Positions 23,310 to 35,498 of a DNA stretch of 64,000 nucleotides are shown piece by piece (position 1 is the stretch's first letter; each line of letters opens with the position of its first letter). The stretch is from Sipunculus nudus (lineage: Eukaryota > Annelida > Sipuncula > Golfingiida > Sipunculidae). The translations under genes and the position numbers were made by a program. The notes under the pieces were generated by a model. That model saw only the letters and a program-made list of their open reading frames with translations. It did not search any database and was not told the origin of the DNA. Location of the stretch: the NCBI GenBank assembly GCA_026874595.1, contig CM049309.1, positions 52,114,079 through 52,178,078 on the forward strand, read 5' to 3'.

Positions 23310-24063
23310 AATGGTTAACCCTGCATTCCCAAAATCCTGGATCTACCTGCTGATGAATGGAGTGAGGGCCAGAGTCAGAATAATTCGGAACTTGAACTGC
23401 ATAGATATAAATGTAATCAGGAAGATAATGTTGTCAATTGAAATATGTTGGAAAAGAATTGAAATTTAAACCCCAGAATGCACTGGGGCTTCAAAATACA
23501 CAAACGGCATTGGTATAAATGTAATGTTGAGGGTAATGTAGTCCATTCAGATTTGTTGAATAAGAATTGTTTCAAAGCAGATTACAAAATCATGGTTGTT
23601 TTACTTTTAGTGGTATTAGGACTTCACGGATAAAGTAATATTTTGTAAGCATGCTCATATGAAATGTGTAAACAAACGAAGTTTCCTTGAAAAGCGAATC
23701 ACCTTGATATATAAGTTTGATGGTTTTGACAAATAGTCCTGGCTAACCCATAGTGCTTGAGAACATCTTGTTACAATTGCTATGTCTATGCTCAATAGTA
23801 ACTGTTTTGCATTAATAAGCTATTATAACACTTTAAAACTGCCTGGCCATTATAAACACCACTCAGACTATTTTGTTTATATTTATCTGAAAGGTTCTTT
23901 GATGTATTTCCTGTGCAATTGGGTAATATTTAACATTGCTTAAATGATTATCATATCTACTTTCCATTTCATTCTTAGGCAAAAGGGCTGCAATTTTAGG
24001 CCAAGTAACAAAATGTGGTTATCACTTCAAGGTGGTCATGATTTTAGGGTGGCCAGCAGGTTG
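23310..24063. other. No gene recognised
   Basis: AT-rich, no repeat family or exon recognised. Confidence 0.5.
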
Positions 24064-24158
<95 letters not shown>

Positions 24159-24160
24159 AA
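24064..24160. repeat. (TA)n(GA)n compound microsatellite
   Basis: TA units to about 24112, then GA units with a few GAAA interruptions. Confidence 0.93.
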
Positions 24161-24774
24161 GCTGTAGAAAACCATGGCCTGTAGCAGATGGAATTGACAG
24201 AAAAAGTTTATCAGTTTATTCTTGTAGTCTCTAGGGAGAGCAGTACTAGAAAGCATGTCTAGACATGTGTTAATGATGCATTATTCTATCTGCTTTTAAA
24301 ATTTGCTTAGTCATCTAGTTAAACCTACATCACAGAATATAAAAATCCCATGTGGATTCAGGATACTACTATCTATTATTGATTGTCACCTGCTCATTTC
24401 TGCTATGTTAACATAGCTTAATTAGGAACCTGATGTTCACTGTATATTTTTTATTTGATCTGTCTTACATATAATAGCATTGTTTATTTTGTAATCAGCA
24501 GGGACTTTACAATCATAAGGACATTTTGTGCAGTTTCAACTGGACTCCCTGTGACCTGAGCATAAAGCTTTTTTCCCTAATGACAACCATGAATAAAACA
24601 TTTGATTTATTTCAGTTAAATTAGGTACAATAGTTCTTCCTAAGAACAGCTTGGATGTGAATTCTTTTGATAGTAGCACCTATGCTGACCAGCTTTTTGG
24701 GAGCAAAAAAAGATTTTTCCTATCTCCTAAGTCCTCGAACATATTTGCACATATTATATATTTCTTTATAATAA
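24161..24774. other. No gene recognised
   Basis: AT-rich, unique-looking. Confidence 0.5.
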
Positions 24775-24882
24775 TTGTATCCAAAACAGAGTTTTGCTGA
24801 TACTATGTTTTCATTCAGACCCTGCTGCTGCCTTGGAACTTAGGTTTCCGGAGAACTCCTCTGTAACCACTGGGCAGAATTA
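24775..24882 (+). mobile_element. Family A left-end fragment joined to family E
   Basis: TTGTATCCAAAACAGAG then TTTTGCTGATACTATG and 'ccggagaactcctctg' match the family A left end. The match stops at 24882, where a family E left end (TTTAGCGAAC) begins. Confidence 0.7.
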
Positions 24883-26595
24883 TTTAGCGAACATGTGAGC
24901 TAATGTGATGGTGCGGCTGTGTCAGTTGTTGAGTCGTGTGTCGTCTGTACGTTAACCATAGCTAACTCAAAAATGGCAGGAGCTAGCAAATATATAATCA
25001 GTATTCTAAAAACTCTTTTTTTATAACTGCATTTTCTTAGATTTTATAGGGAAAAAAAGTTAAAAAAAATTTAAAATCTTCTTCTCCAAAACTGTCCAGC
25101 CAAATTGTCCCATATTTCACAGAAATGATCCCTGGAACAATCTTTCTCAAGTTTGTTTGAAAGGTTCCAGTTCAGAGATTTTTGGCAGAGTTACAGAAGG
25201 TTGAACTTAGTCATCTGTCCAAAAATGCATATTAAAATTTCAGTCTCAGAAATGGCTGGCGCATATCATCACCAAATTTTATGCCAATGTTGGTCACATG
25301 AGTCAGATCTGAAATTGAGGTATTGGTGGCGCCACCTGCATCGGCCTTTTTTGTACGGGGTCATCAGTGCCTGTATCACACTGAGGGCTACAAAAAACTT
25401 CTTCTCTGAAACCATATGGCTAAATTGTTTAATATTGCACAGAAACTATCCTAGGATAGTGCTTTTTGAAGTTTTTTCAAATGTTCTCTGTTCAGTGACT
25501 TTTGGCTGAGTTATGAAAAGCTGAATTTAGTCATATGCTATAATAGCCCATTTTAGCTCAGTAGCTACAAAGATCTTCTTCTCAAAAACCACTGGGCCAA
25601 ATTCTTAAATCTCACACATTAATTATCCTCAGATGTTGCTTATTCAGGTTTGTTCAGATGGTTTTGGTTCAGTGCTTTTTGGCTGAGTTACAAGAAGCTG
25701 AACTTAGCCAGTTTGCTGTATATTCCTATATGAGTTATAAACCTGCAAAACGTTTTTTGACTGATGCCACTGAAGCCAGTTTGTTTAATATTTTACAAGA
25801 ATTATCCCCACAATAATTCTTATAATAATTGTCTTTAATTGTTCCATATGAATGATTTTTGGCTTAAATATGGAGATGGAATTGAGTCATTTTACCATAT
25901 ATGTTAGCTGTGTGGTGCTGTTACATCTAGCCTGGCACCAGTTTATCAGCTTCTATTACATCATGCCACTAGACATTTAGATTTCAGGTTATCTGTGGTT
26001 AATATTTACAAGAATGTTTTTAAAAGCTTTTAAAAAATTAGATTTATGATTTAAATTATTCATCATACCAGGATGTTCCAATGGTGGATATTGGGTTCTC
26101 TGTGGCTATATAAAGACAACTGTACATGGATTATAAATGATTGGTTTCCATACTCAACTTAATTCAAGAATTTGCCATCAATGAGATGTATCTCTATTAT
26201 AATTTTGCATTCAGTATGCATCTGTAATAATTTTTCATATATTCCTGATTTCTTTTTTTTTTATAAAAAGTCAGTTGAAAAGCATTTTGTATTGGGAAAA
26301 TTTACTTCAAAGTTATTTCAAGTAGGGACCACTTTTGTGAACAGATGGCAGCACTTGGTTTACCATTGGTAGATTGCCAGTGCCTTGATGTTGGCCATTA
26401 GCCAAGATGATGTCAGCTCTATAAATAGTTTTGGCACAGTGCCAGGATTGGAAGAAGTGCAGCCAGGTATAGGTCAAGAGTTCACTCAGTGCAGTAGCTG
26501 CATTCTATTTATAGTTTTGGCAGACTGTCCACTGCATCAGAATTGGCACCAAAGTTCAGCCTGTGTCTATTTATAGCTCTGGCAGACTGCCAACT
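24883..26595 (+). mobile_element. Family E element, left part (split by a transposon)
   Basis: The left end 'tttagcgaacatgtgagc' matches 48579, 49731, 51349 and, less well, 38477. The core repeats 'ttcttctc.gaaac' plus 'gccaaattgt..aatatttcacagaaatgatcc' several times, and includes one GGTGGCGCCACC. Toward the right it has 'tatttatagctctggcagactg' repeats. It is interrupted after 26595 and resumes at 28315. Confidence 0.7.
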
Positions 26596-28314
26596 GCAGA
26601 GTTTGCGAAAACTTCCAGTCCTCAGCAGGTCAGTGGGTCCTGCTGCAGAAGACTTATTGCCGGTCCTGTCAGATCTCTGTAGGACCTGCCGTGAAGTATG
26701 TTAATTCAGTGAATGGTAACAAGCAGAAAGCATATGTAACAATGAGTGTCAATAATTTTATGAATTGTGAATTTATGAATATCAATAAAACAAACCTCTT
26801 TTAACATATTCGGAGATATTTAGTTGTATGCAAGACTTCCGTGCACTATTCAGCCTACTCCAGGTTTGGAACTTAAACTGCATTATTTTACCTGTTAAAT
26901 ACACCTATAATATATAACCATACTGAATATCCTGTAAAATTTGTAAACATGTTTATATTTTATATGTGGCGGTTGATAGTGACGTGAACTGTTTTTTCCA
27001 AAAAAAAATGTTATTGTTACTAATATTTTTTACCTTTCTCAATAAAATCAATGAACTTGAATTTTATTCAGTGTCTATTGACATATAAATAACAATCAGC
27101 GATGAAAATATTAGCTTATTATAATTCTTATGTGTCACAATTACAGACATATTTTATTTGACTGCGTAAGTCAAAATTTCACTCTTATACCCGGGCCAGA
27201 CTTGCACTTAGCGCAGAATCATACTCAGAATCAATTCTGAATAGAAAAGACCTCAAGCAAGTGGTAACAGACAGGATCCACTCTGAGAACCCTGGCACTT
27301 AATTAACATGAAATCACGTAATTCTTATCTTATCGGACATTTAACCTTATGATCAGTGCCAGGATCAATATTAAATTATACTATATATGCCCAATTTTAC
27401 TCAGGGCCTTATGGTCTTGGTTGAAAAATTAGTTTCATGGACACCCTGAGCTTTTTCCGCACACTCATTCCCGCAAAAAATTTTATGAATGAAGTCACGT
27501 GAGAAGGTTTTTATATCTGATTGGCTCTCTGGCTAATGGGAGTCATCACTTAGCCAATCACAGGAACGTAGGCGTGGCAAATCACCAGTCAGTCACCAAG
27601 GTCTGTCTGGGTGTCAAAATAGAATCTGACCACGCTGGTTGAAAAATATGTATAACGAAAAGAACTCTGTTTATGCCGAAAGGCGATGAACATTCACATT
27701 ATATATGAGCAAATGAAAAGATTTGGATTTCCTCTCGTTGATGTTTAACCGCTACTTGCCTAATTTTTAGTGCAATGTGCGCCTATTATTATATCTAATT
27801 TCATCAAACCAGCGAGAGAACTCTCTTGGTTTTGCAGTGTTTTGCCCGCGTGGCGAAACTGAAAATCTTGTGAATGGTTTGGGAACCGAATTGTCTAGTC
27901 TTGACGCCTCTGGTTAATATGCCACAACGATTATTGCCACACAAATAATTCTCGATGCTAACAACAATTAGTGTGATTCTCGGCGAATTCGTCTTTTACA
28001 GAGATATAGTAAATGCAGTTGTGTATCAAGACTATTTTTTTTCTGTGCCCGTCGGCTGATCTAATGCAACGAGCAACACGAAAACACACGTGGGAGTGTT
28101 TAGGCAGATATTTTTACACATGCTTTATAATAATCTAAGAAAATAGGTCTCTGAATCAAATGATATCGTTGGAAAAAGGCCAGTGGACCCAGTTGTGCAA
28201 AACCAAAAATTTTTCTTAGGTGGACAATAGGTCTGGCTGAATTAGAGATCCTATCGGACCCTCAGATATCTAGCCGGTCAGGTCCGCAGGACCGGCGGAT
28301 TTCGCATACTCTGC
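26596..28314. mobile_element. 1.7-kb terminal-inverted-repeat transposon nested in family E
   Basis: The left end GCAGAGTTTGCGAAAACTTC and right end (reverse complement) GCAGAGTATGCGAAATCCGC share a terminal inverted repeat of about 15-28 bp, followed by more GGTCCTG/GGACCTG inverted segments. The 4-bp duplication AACT flanks it exactly (26592-26595, 28315-28318). The uninterrupted equivalent at about 60355-60392 (gactgccaattgtatcagat) confirms the insertion point. There is no transposase frame. Its base composition and motifs differ from the surrounding element. The superfamily is not assigned. Confidence 0.85.
27495..27560. promoter_or_regulatory. Promoter-like motif cluster inside the nested transposon
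   Basis: TCACGTGA (27495-27502), GATTGGCT (27519-27526) and its exact inverse AGCCAATC (27552-27559), followed by GGCGTGGC. E-box and paired CCAAT-box motifs within 66 bp are typical of RNA polymerase II promoters; activity is inferred only. Confidence 0.35.
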
Positions 28315-28440
28315 AACTGTGTCAGATTATGCAACAGGTCAAGAGTTCACTCAGTGTAGCAAGGTTAAGGTCAAAAGTTCACTCAGTTTAGCCAGGTGCA
28401 GGTCAAGAGTTCACTCAGTGCAGTAGCTTGAGCCAGCAAT
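28315..28440 (+). mobile_element. Family E element, right part
   Basis: It resumes with 'aactgtgtcagattatgcaa' and contains three 'gtcaa.agttcactcagt' repeats about 35 bp apart; the same motif occurs at 26477 and 52076. Confidence 0.65.
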
Positions 28441-28499
28441 TTGTCACAGATCACTTGGGGGCAACTGCCTTACTCACCTAAGCCTGGTCAGCCCTGTGC

Positions 28500-28758
28500 A
28501 TCAAACTCAAGAGAATATATGTATATATCTCTTTGTTGTATACAAGACTGGTGGTGCCAGCTACAATCATTTTTGTGTTGTGTGCACCAATGCCAGAATT
28601 TCAGCAGTGATGTTTATGTAATTGTTTCTTGTTCAAATTGTTTAGTACTTGAATTATTCATATACATGTTACACATGTTCTTGAAAAGTAATGGTTGAAG
28701 CATTATACCTGGTGTAATCCCTTTGCACAGGTTCGCATTAGGCCTGTAGACCTTGTTT
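28500..28758 (+). mobile_element. Family F fragment
   Basis: Shares 'tatacaagactggtggtgcc', 'ccagaatttcagcagtga' and the right end 'ttcgcattaggcctgtagac' plus 'cttgttt' with 39200-39436 and 54303-54340. The end carries a small AGGCCTGTAGGCCT-type hairpin. Confidence 0.6.
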
Positions 28759-28769
28759 AAATTCGGAAT

Positions 28770-28985
28770 TATGATCAGGTCACATGTAATCTGTTGCTCC
28801 CTCATTTTTGGTTGACCTCTGACCTTTCCTTTCTGCCCAACGTCCATTTGTGCGTCTGTTTCCACACATAAACCCACATATCTCAGGAACCGTTTGACCA
28901 ATCAGGCTAAAAATTTTGCACAAATGTAACCCTTGGATAGCTTTATAACATACATTAAAAATGGTGGCGCCATCTGCTACCATTT
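28770..28985 (+). mobile_element. Family A element, left part (interrupted by family D)
   Basis: 'caggtcacatgtaatctgtt', 'gacctctgacctttcc' and 'ggaaccgtttgaccaatcag' match the family A left core (compare 52296-52500 and 54820-55030). It breaks at 'accattttt' where family D begins. Confidence 0.75.
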
Positions 28986-30873
28986 TTAGCTCAGCTGACT
29001 ATAAGTCATATGAGCTATGGTCGTGGTCCATTGTCCGTCGTCCATCCGTCTGTCCGTCGTGCCGTCCGTCCGTCCGTAGATGTGGCATGTTTTGAAACCA
29101 TAAGACCTAGGAATCCAAAATTCAGCATAATGTTGGATGTCCCCAAGATCTCCTACCAAGCCAAAAACTTGGTCTTTGCGACTTCGTTCCTTTGAGAAAT
29201 TAAGGAAAAACCTCAATTTTTTATTAAAATCCTATTTTCACACTTCAGGACTGCCTAATATCAAAACCACTCATCTGTTTTTCCTCATATTTACCATAAA
29301 TATTCCTCTATATAGTTCCTATGTACATGCCAGAAATTAAGTCTGTATAGTATAAATTCTTTAAGTTATGGGCCCAAACATAATGGACTTTGTAAAAAAT
29401 CAGGAAAAATAATAACTCACTTAAAATGAAAATTTTGAAACTAGAGTCTATTTTCTCAAGTATATAATTATGTTTAATTAAGATTCAATTGTTTACCCAA
29501 AATTAGATCTGAATTTTGAAAATTTTTTACGTTATTAGCATAAAAAAAAAATCAGTACCTTAAATTTTGCCCAACTTTGACCATGGCATGTTTTTTTCCT
29601 GTAAGCACCATTGATTTAATTTTCACAGCATGTAAACATAAATATTTAGTTTGTCTAAATCTGAAATTTGAAAATAAAAGCTTGAAAATTAAGCTAGTTA
29701 TTGATTTTTTTTCTGTAGTCAATTGCTTTGATTACAGATGCAGGGTCCCACTCCAGGTCACTGGAAGTCAGCTATGCCAGGGTTTCTGATTTGTTACAGT
29801 CACTGGGGGAGATCCCCTGCTGTGACAGGTGTACAGTTATTCTCATATCACCATCCCAATCATCCCCCCCCCCCAAACCCAACCCACCAAGTGTTATGCA
29901 GTAATTGTTATTGTTTTCACTGTATCTCCTTAATTGTAATGCTGTTTCCACTCCGATATGCAAAAACTTTCCTTGAAAAAATAATTCAAGGTGTAATCCA
30001 GAAGATGCAATGTTGTGTAATGTAGCATTTTTAAAGAAATCAATTTTCTTTTAAATGATTTTAACAAATTGAACCCATCAGTATGCTTAAATTATTATAA
30101 AACATGAAGCACATTATGGATAAATAAAGACACAATTAAAAATTGTGAAATCTAAATCAAGTATTATTTTTAGATATTTATTGTTTTGCAGATTTAAAAG
30201 ATATATTTTTGTGGTAAAAAATAAATAAACATTTGTATGCATGATGTGGTGTTATCTGACAAGATTGAGATTTATGATGATGCAATTGAGAATTATGAAT
30301 CAACTTTTATATTCAGATATATATATGTTAAATTGGAAATGTATAGAAATATAAACTTAAATTAGAAAATAATTGATGTGATAAAAAAATGAGGATTTAA
30401 TACAAACATTGGTTCATTATTTTCCTGCCTCAGCAGAATTTGAGATCAGGCTTTGTTTGCCCTGTTTTATGTTGTTAATTAGCTTTATTTCAACTGTATA
30501 CATTTCATAAAAAAATACATATATATTTAATAATATATATTATACAAAAAAATAGATTCAATTGAACAAATGTGTAAACTACTGAAATGTCAACACTTAA
30601 TTGAAAAACCATCTAATGATCATGGTAATAGTACAGATCATTTGTTCACAAACTGCTCACATGCTTTAGTTTCAACATTAGGAAACACATGGTCAGGTCA
30701 CAAAATATTTTTTGCAACAATTTCTTGCTCATCAATACAAATCAATCATATAAACCAACCATGGCCTTTATTACCTCTTCCTATTACACTTTATCTCCGT
30801 TTGATATTATTTTAGATTTTTACCTTCAAGGTTAACGTCAGCTGAGCACAGTGACCCATAGGTCCCTTGTTTT
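28986..30873 (+). mobile_element. Family D element inserted in family A
   Basis: Starts AGCTCAGCTGACTATAAGTC and ends TGACCCATAGGTCCCTTGTT. Family A is interrupted at 'ccattttt' and resumes with 'ttacagcatctgttcatctg'; the uninterrupted form is seen at 52499 ('accatttttgcacagcgtcc'). The insertion point is therefore in a T run. It contains a poly-C run near 29866 and no long frame. Confidence 0.8.
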
Positions 30874-31688
30874 ACAGCATCTGTTCATCTGCCTTGGGAT
30901 AAAATCACTCAGAGCTCTGCATTGGTTGGACTTATCCACCTGAAATTTTGCATGTGTATACATCCTGGACAGCTTTCTTGATTTTATGACAGGTGGCCCC
31001 ACCTACATTCATGTTTATGCTGCAGACATCCAAGCTTATATCTCGGGAACTGTTTGACGGATTGAGCCAAAATTTTGCATGTGTATAGATCTCTTATAGC
31101 CCTTTATCATACGCAAAACTGGTGGCGCCAACTGCAACCATTTTGCACAGCATCGGTCTGTTTGTCTGCCATGGGATAAAATCACTCATATCACGGCATG
31201 CTTAAAATTTTGCAGATTTATACATCTTGGATAGCTTTCTGGATTTTGTGGCAGGTGGCACCACCTACATTTATGTTTACCCTGCAGACATCCAGGCTTA
31301 TATCTAAGGACTGGTTTTGCTGTATTCTCCTGACATTTGGCATGTGTATAGACATCATGCACATAGCTCTTTATCATACACAAAACTGGAGGCACCACCC
31401 ACAACCATTTTTTCACAGCATCTGTCTGTTCGCCTGCCGTGGGCTAAAATCACTCATATCTCAGTAGTGGTTTGACTTATCTGCATAAAATTTGGCATGT
31501 ATATACATCTTGGATAGCTTTCTCAATTTTGTGGTAGGTGGTGCAACGTTCAGACTGCAGACATCCATGCTAATATGCAACACACCTCGCTCTATTTTCC
31601 CTTGCCACTCAATCCATGCCTCACTTCACCAGTCCCACGCTGATTTTGGCGGATACACTTATTCCCTTGTCGACTACCAGTATTCTAG
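30874..31688 (+). mobile_element. Family A element, right part
   Basis: Core units with 'ggataaaatcactcatatc' and 'actggtggcgccaactgcaa', then the right end: GGCGGATACAC, decayed hairpin, CAGTATT, CTAG (31685-31688), T. Confidence 0.75.
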
Positions 31689-32107
31689 TTCAGTATTGTA
31701 TATAAAATATACATTGAGTTGATTTTATTTCAAAATGATGTCTTAATGGAACTTCGATAATCATGAAATGTGACAATATTTAGTTCAGTTTACTGATAGT
31801 CAGTCTGATCTTTAGCGATCACCCATCTGTCTGTTTGTCCATCCATTAACAGGGCACAAATTTTAACTAATAGACCTTAATACCTCTTACTTAATATCCA
31901 AAGAGGTCCTTACAAAATCTCCTTTGGCACCTGAAATTAAGTCACTACAATCTATAATCTTCAAGTTATGTCAACCCAGAAGAATTAAAAAAATGATAAA
32001 AAATTGATAAAAAGATCCTGTATCTCAATTATTCATGCATGGATTGCCATGAATCTTGCCTTGAATATTGACCATAACTAGTTTTATCAGTTCCTGAAAA
32101 CATTTTA
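31689..32107. other. No gene recognised; part of another repeat
   Basis: 'agttcagtttactgatagtcagt' and 'ctgtctgtttgtccatccatt' recall the family D left end, but the match is weak. Confidence 0.4.
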
Positions 32108-33121
32108 TTATGTCCCTGCCACAATGTGGCCGGGGCATATAGTTTTACCCATGTATGTCATTCCGTCCTTCCATCCTTCCTTAATTCCGAAATCAAACAG
32201 TTGTACGGACTTTATTTTGCAATGCCTGCAGATATCGGCCTGATTTTTGGTGTGTTGGCAGATATTGATTAGTTACAGATGGAGTTCGCGTTTCGTCCCG
32301 GTTGACCTTCTTTTGACCATTTCATGGCTCCTGAACATAGAAAATTTCATGAAAAATATAAATTTTCATGACAAATACACATGTACAGACATTTTTTTAA
32401 ATACCTGCAGATATTGGCCTGATTTTTGGTGTGTGGGCAGATAATGACCAGTTACAGATCAAGTTCACGTTTTGTCCCAGTTGACCTACTTTTGACTGTT
32501 TGAAGATGCTCTAACATAGAAAATTTCATAAAAAAGTGCACATGTACAGACCTTTTTTTTGCAGTGCCTGCAGATACGGGCCTGATTTTTGTTGTGTAGG
32601 CAGATAATGACCAGTTACAGATCGAGTTCTTGTTTTGTCCCAGTTGACCTACTTTTGACCATTTGACTGCTCCTGAACATAGAAAGTTTCATGAAAAATA
32701 GAAATTTTCATAACAAATGCATATGTTCTGACTTTGTTTCCTCAATGCCTGCAGATACCACCCTGATTTTATATGTATGGGCAGATAATGACAGTTACAG
32801 ATCGAGTTCACGTTTTGTCCCGATGACCTATTTCTGATTGTTTTACGGCTCCTAAACATAGAAAATTTTTATGAAAGACAGAAATTTTTATGGAAAATGC
32901 ACATGTATGGACTTTTTTTCACAATGCCTGCAGATACTGGCCTGATTTTTGGTGTAATGCTTGATAATGACCCGTTACAGATCGAGTTTGCATTTTGCCC
33001 TTTTTGACCTACTTTTGACCATACGAGACCTCCTAATGATTTTAAAAAAATGTTTCAAAATTTAACAAATGTTTCTAATTTGCCCCAGGCGAGGGCATTT
33101 GTGTCGTTCCGACACATCTAG
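32108..33121 (+). mobile_element. Family B element with five 180-bp units and an intact right end
   Basis: Left hairpin TATGTCCCTGCCAC, AA, TGTGGCCGGGGCATA. Core units at about 32224, 32404, 32563, 32747 and 32926. The right end is TTGCCCCAGGCGAGGGCATT, then the hairpin TGTGTCGTTCCGACACA (33099-33115), TC... CTAG (33118-33121), T. Hairpin plus CTAG plus T is the Helitron-type 3' end. Confidence 0.85.
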
Positions 33122-33315
33122 TTTCTTTCAGTGTTCTAACATGATATTTCAACCAATTTCCAAACATTAGTTAGCATGCATAAAACTGTATATCTCAGAC
33201 ACTTGATTTGATTATATTTCGAAGCTTTATGGATCAGACAGTGTGTAGACTGTTGGTGTCAGCTTCTCAAATTATAGTCATCATTAAGCAAAGATAGTGC
33301 AATTTACTTTAATAA

Positions 33316-35048
33316 TTGTTCCGACAACAGGGTTTTGCAGAGTTTTCATGAGGTTCTGCAGCCACTGCGTTCCTTACCAGAGTAGAACTCTTAGACCCGT
33401 GCACTTACCTTACCAAAACCCAGCATACATATAAAAACACATTTGAACTTGTGCATCACAAAGACTGGTGGCACCACCTGCAATTCTTTTTGTGTAGTAT
33501 GAATTAATCTGGATGTCTAAAAGAAAACAGCCCATATCTCAGGAGTGGTTCAGTGTATTCGGCTGATATTGCCCATGTTCATAGATCTTGGATTATAAAT
33601 ATTGTATCCTATAGGCATTTTCCTTTGGTGTCCGTCCATGGGTTTGCCATCTCTTCATCTTAGGAATTGGTTCAATGTATTGGGCTTAAATTGTGCATGC
33701 CTATAGATTTGGATACATCCACCTAGTACTTAAGACTGGGGGCATCATCTGTAATGGCATTTGCATGGCATCCAACCATGTATTTGCCTGGTTCTATCTA
33801 TTGGTCTGAGATTTGGCATGTCCATCCATCTAGGAGAGTTTTTTTTTGTAGACAGATGATGGTGCCTACCTTCCTGTTTTTGTAGAATACATTAATTCCC
33901 TTTTCTCAGGAAAGGTTTGCTGTATTGGACTGGAATTATGCATGTCCATTGATCTTGGATACCTCCATCTTGTACTTGAGACTGGTGGTGCCTTCTCCAT
34001 TCGTTTTTGAGTGGCGTCATCTGTGCTTTTGCTTAGAGTAAAAATTGCTCATATCTCAGGAATGGTTCAATGTATTAGTCTGAAATTTGGGATGTCAATC
34101 CATCTTGGAGAGTTTTCTCATTGACCAGACAGGTGGCACCACCTACCTGTTCATTTTCTTAGAGTGCATTTTCGTAAATGTATTTTTCTGAAATTTGGCA
34201 TGTTCATCCATCTTGAAGTCTGGTGGTCCCACCCAACTTCTCCTGTTTATAGAATACATTGATGCCCTTCTCCCAGGAGTGGATAGCCGTTTTGGCCTGA
34301 AATTGTCTATACTCAACCATAGCTTCAGAAATATACACCTCCATCTCATACCCCAGACTGGTGGTGCCATCTGCAATGTGTGGCGTCCATCCGTCCGTTT
34401 GCTTTGGATGAAAATTGCTCATATCTCAGGAGTTGATGAATATACCAGCCTGATTTTTTGCATGTTTATCTGACTTGGGTAGCTTTGTTGTAGACCAGAC
34501 AGGTAACCCACCTGTTCTGTTTTTATAGAATACATTGATGCACTTTTTCTCAGTAGTGTATTGATGGATCGGCCTGAAATTTATTATGTTCATCCATCTT
34601 GGGTAGATTTCTCATTCACGAGACTAGTGGCACCGCCTGCTATCCTGTATTCATAGTGTACATTCATGCATTAACCTTAGGACTGGTTGAATGTAACAGC
34701 CTGAAATTTCATGTCCACAGATTTTGGATACCTCCATTTTGTACACAAGCCTGGTGGTGCCACATACAAATGTTTTGACATAGCGTAGATCCACCATAAC
34801 CCTGACAGGTGATGTCATATCATTTTTGTAGAATATATGTTCTTTTTCTCAGGATTGTTTCAATTTCATCTTATATCCATGTGTAGAGCTGTTTTTGGTA
34901 AAAATTGCACACATATGAGGAGTTCAAAAGGCATCTCTGATGCCACAAATTTACGGTCATGAGTCAGGAACATTCAGTGCCTCACTTTACACATGCCTTT
35001 GTGAATTGGTGGAAACATGTTGTCACTTGTTCCCTGCCTGTTTTCTAG
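33316..35048 (+). mobile_element. Family A element, old copy
   Basis: Left end TTGTTCCGACAACAGGGTTT (decayed), core 'gactggtggtgccatctgcaat' and 'catatctcaggagtggttca', right end 'cctgttttctagtt' with CTAG at 35045-35048. About as diverged as the 8356 copy. Confidence 0.65.
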
Positions 35049-35063
35049 TTCATGCAACTGCAT

Positions 35064-35498
35064 AACTTTCATCTGTATCAACCTTCCCCCCCCCCCCAAT
35101 GCACCAACTATCAAGTCCTTCCAACAATGGACTGGGAACTTTATTGCAACTGTTCACATTTTATAAAATTGGGAAAAAAAAGGTTTAATAAAAAAGTAGG
35201 ATCTAACTGAACAAATGTGTAAACTGCTGAATTGTCAACAGCATATAAAAAAGCCAGCCAATGAGCATGGTAGTAGTATAGATCTTATATTCACAAACTG
35301 CCTACATGCTTCAGTTTGAACATTAGGAAACATATGGTCAGATCACTAAATATTATTTGCAACAATATCTTAAATCATATCAACCATCCATGGCCTATAT
35401 TACCTGTTCCTCTCTTTTTTTCCATTTGATATAATTTTAGATTTTTAACTTCCAAGGTCAACTTCAGCTGAGCAAAGTGACCCATGGGTCCCTTGTTC
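35064..35498 (+). mobile_element. Family D right-hand fragment
   Basis: Poly-C run, then 'tgaacaaatgtgtaaactgc', 'acattaggaaaca.atggtca' and the right end 'agctgagcaaagtgacccat' plus 'gggtcccttg', parallel to 30540-30873. Confidence 0.75.

Noticed and set aside
30480-30560. Short AT-rich run as a microsatellite
   Set aside because: Only scattered ATAT words; not a continuous array.
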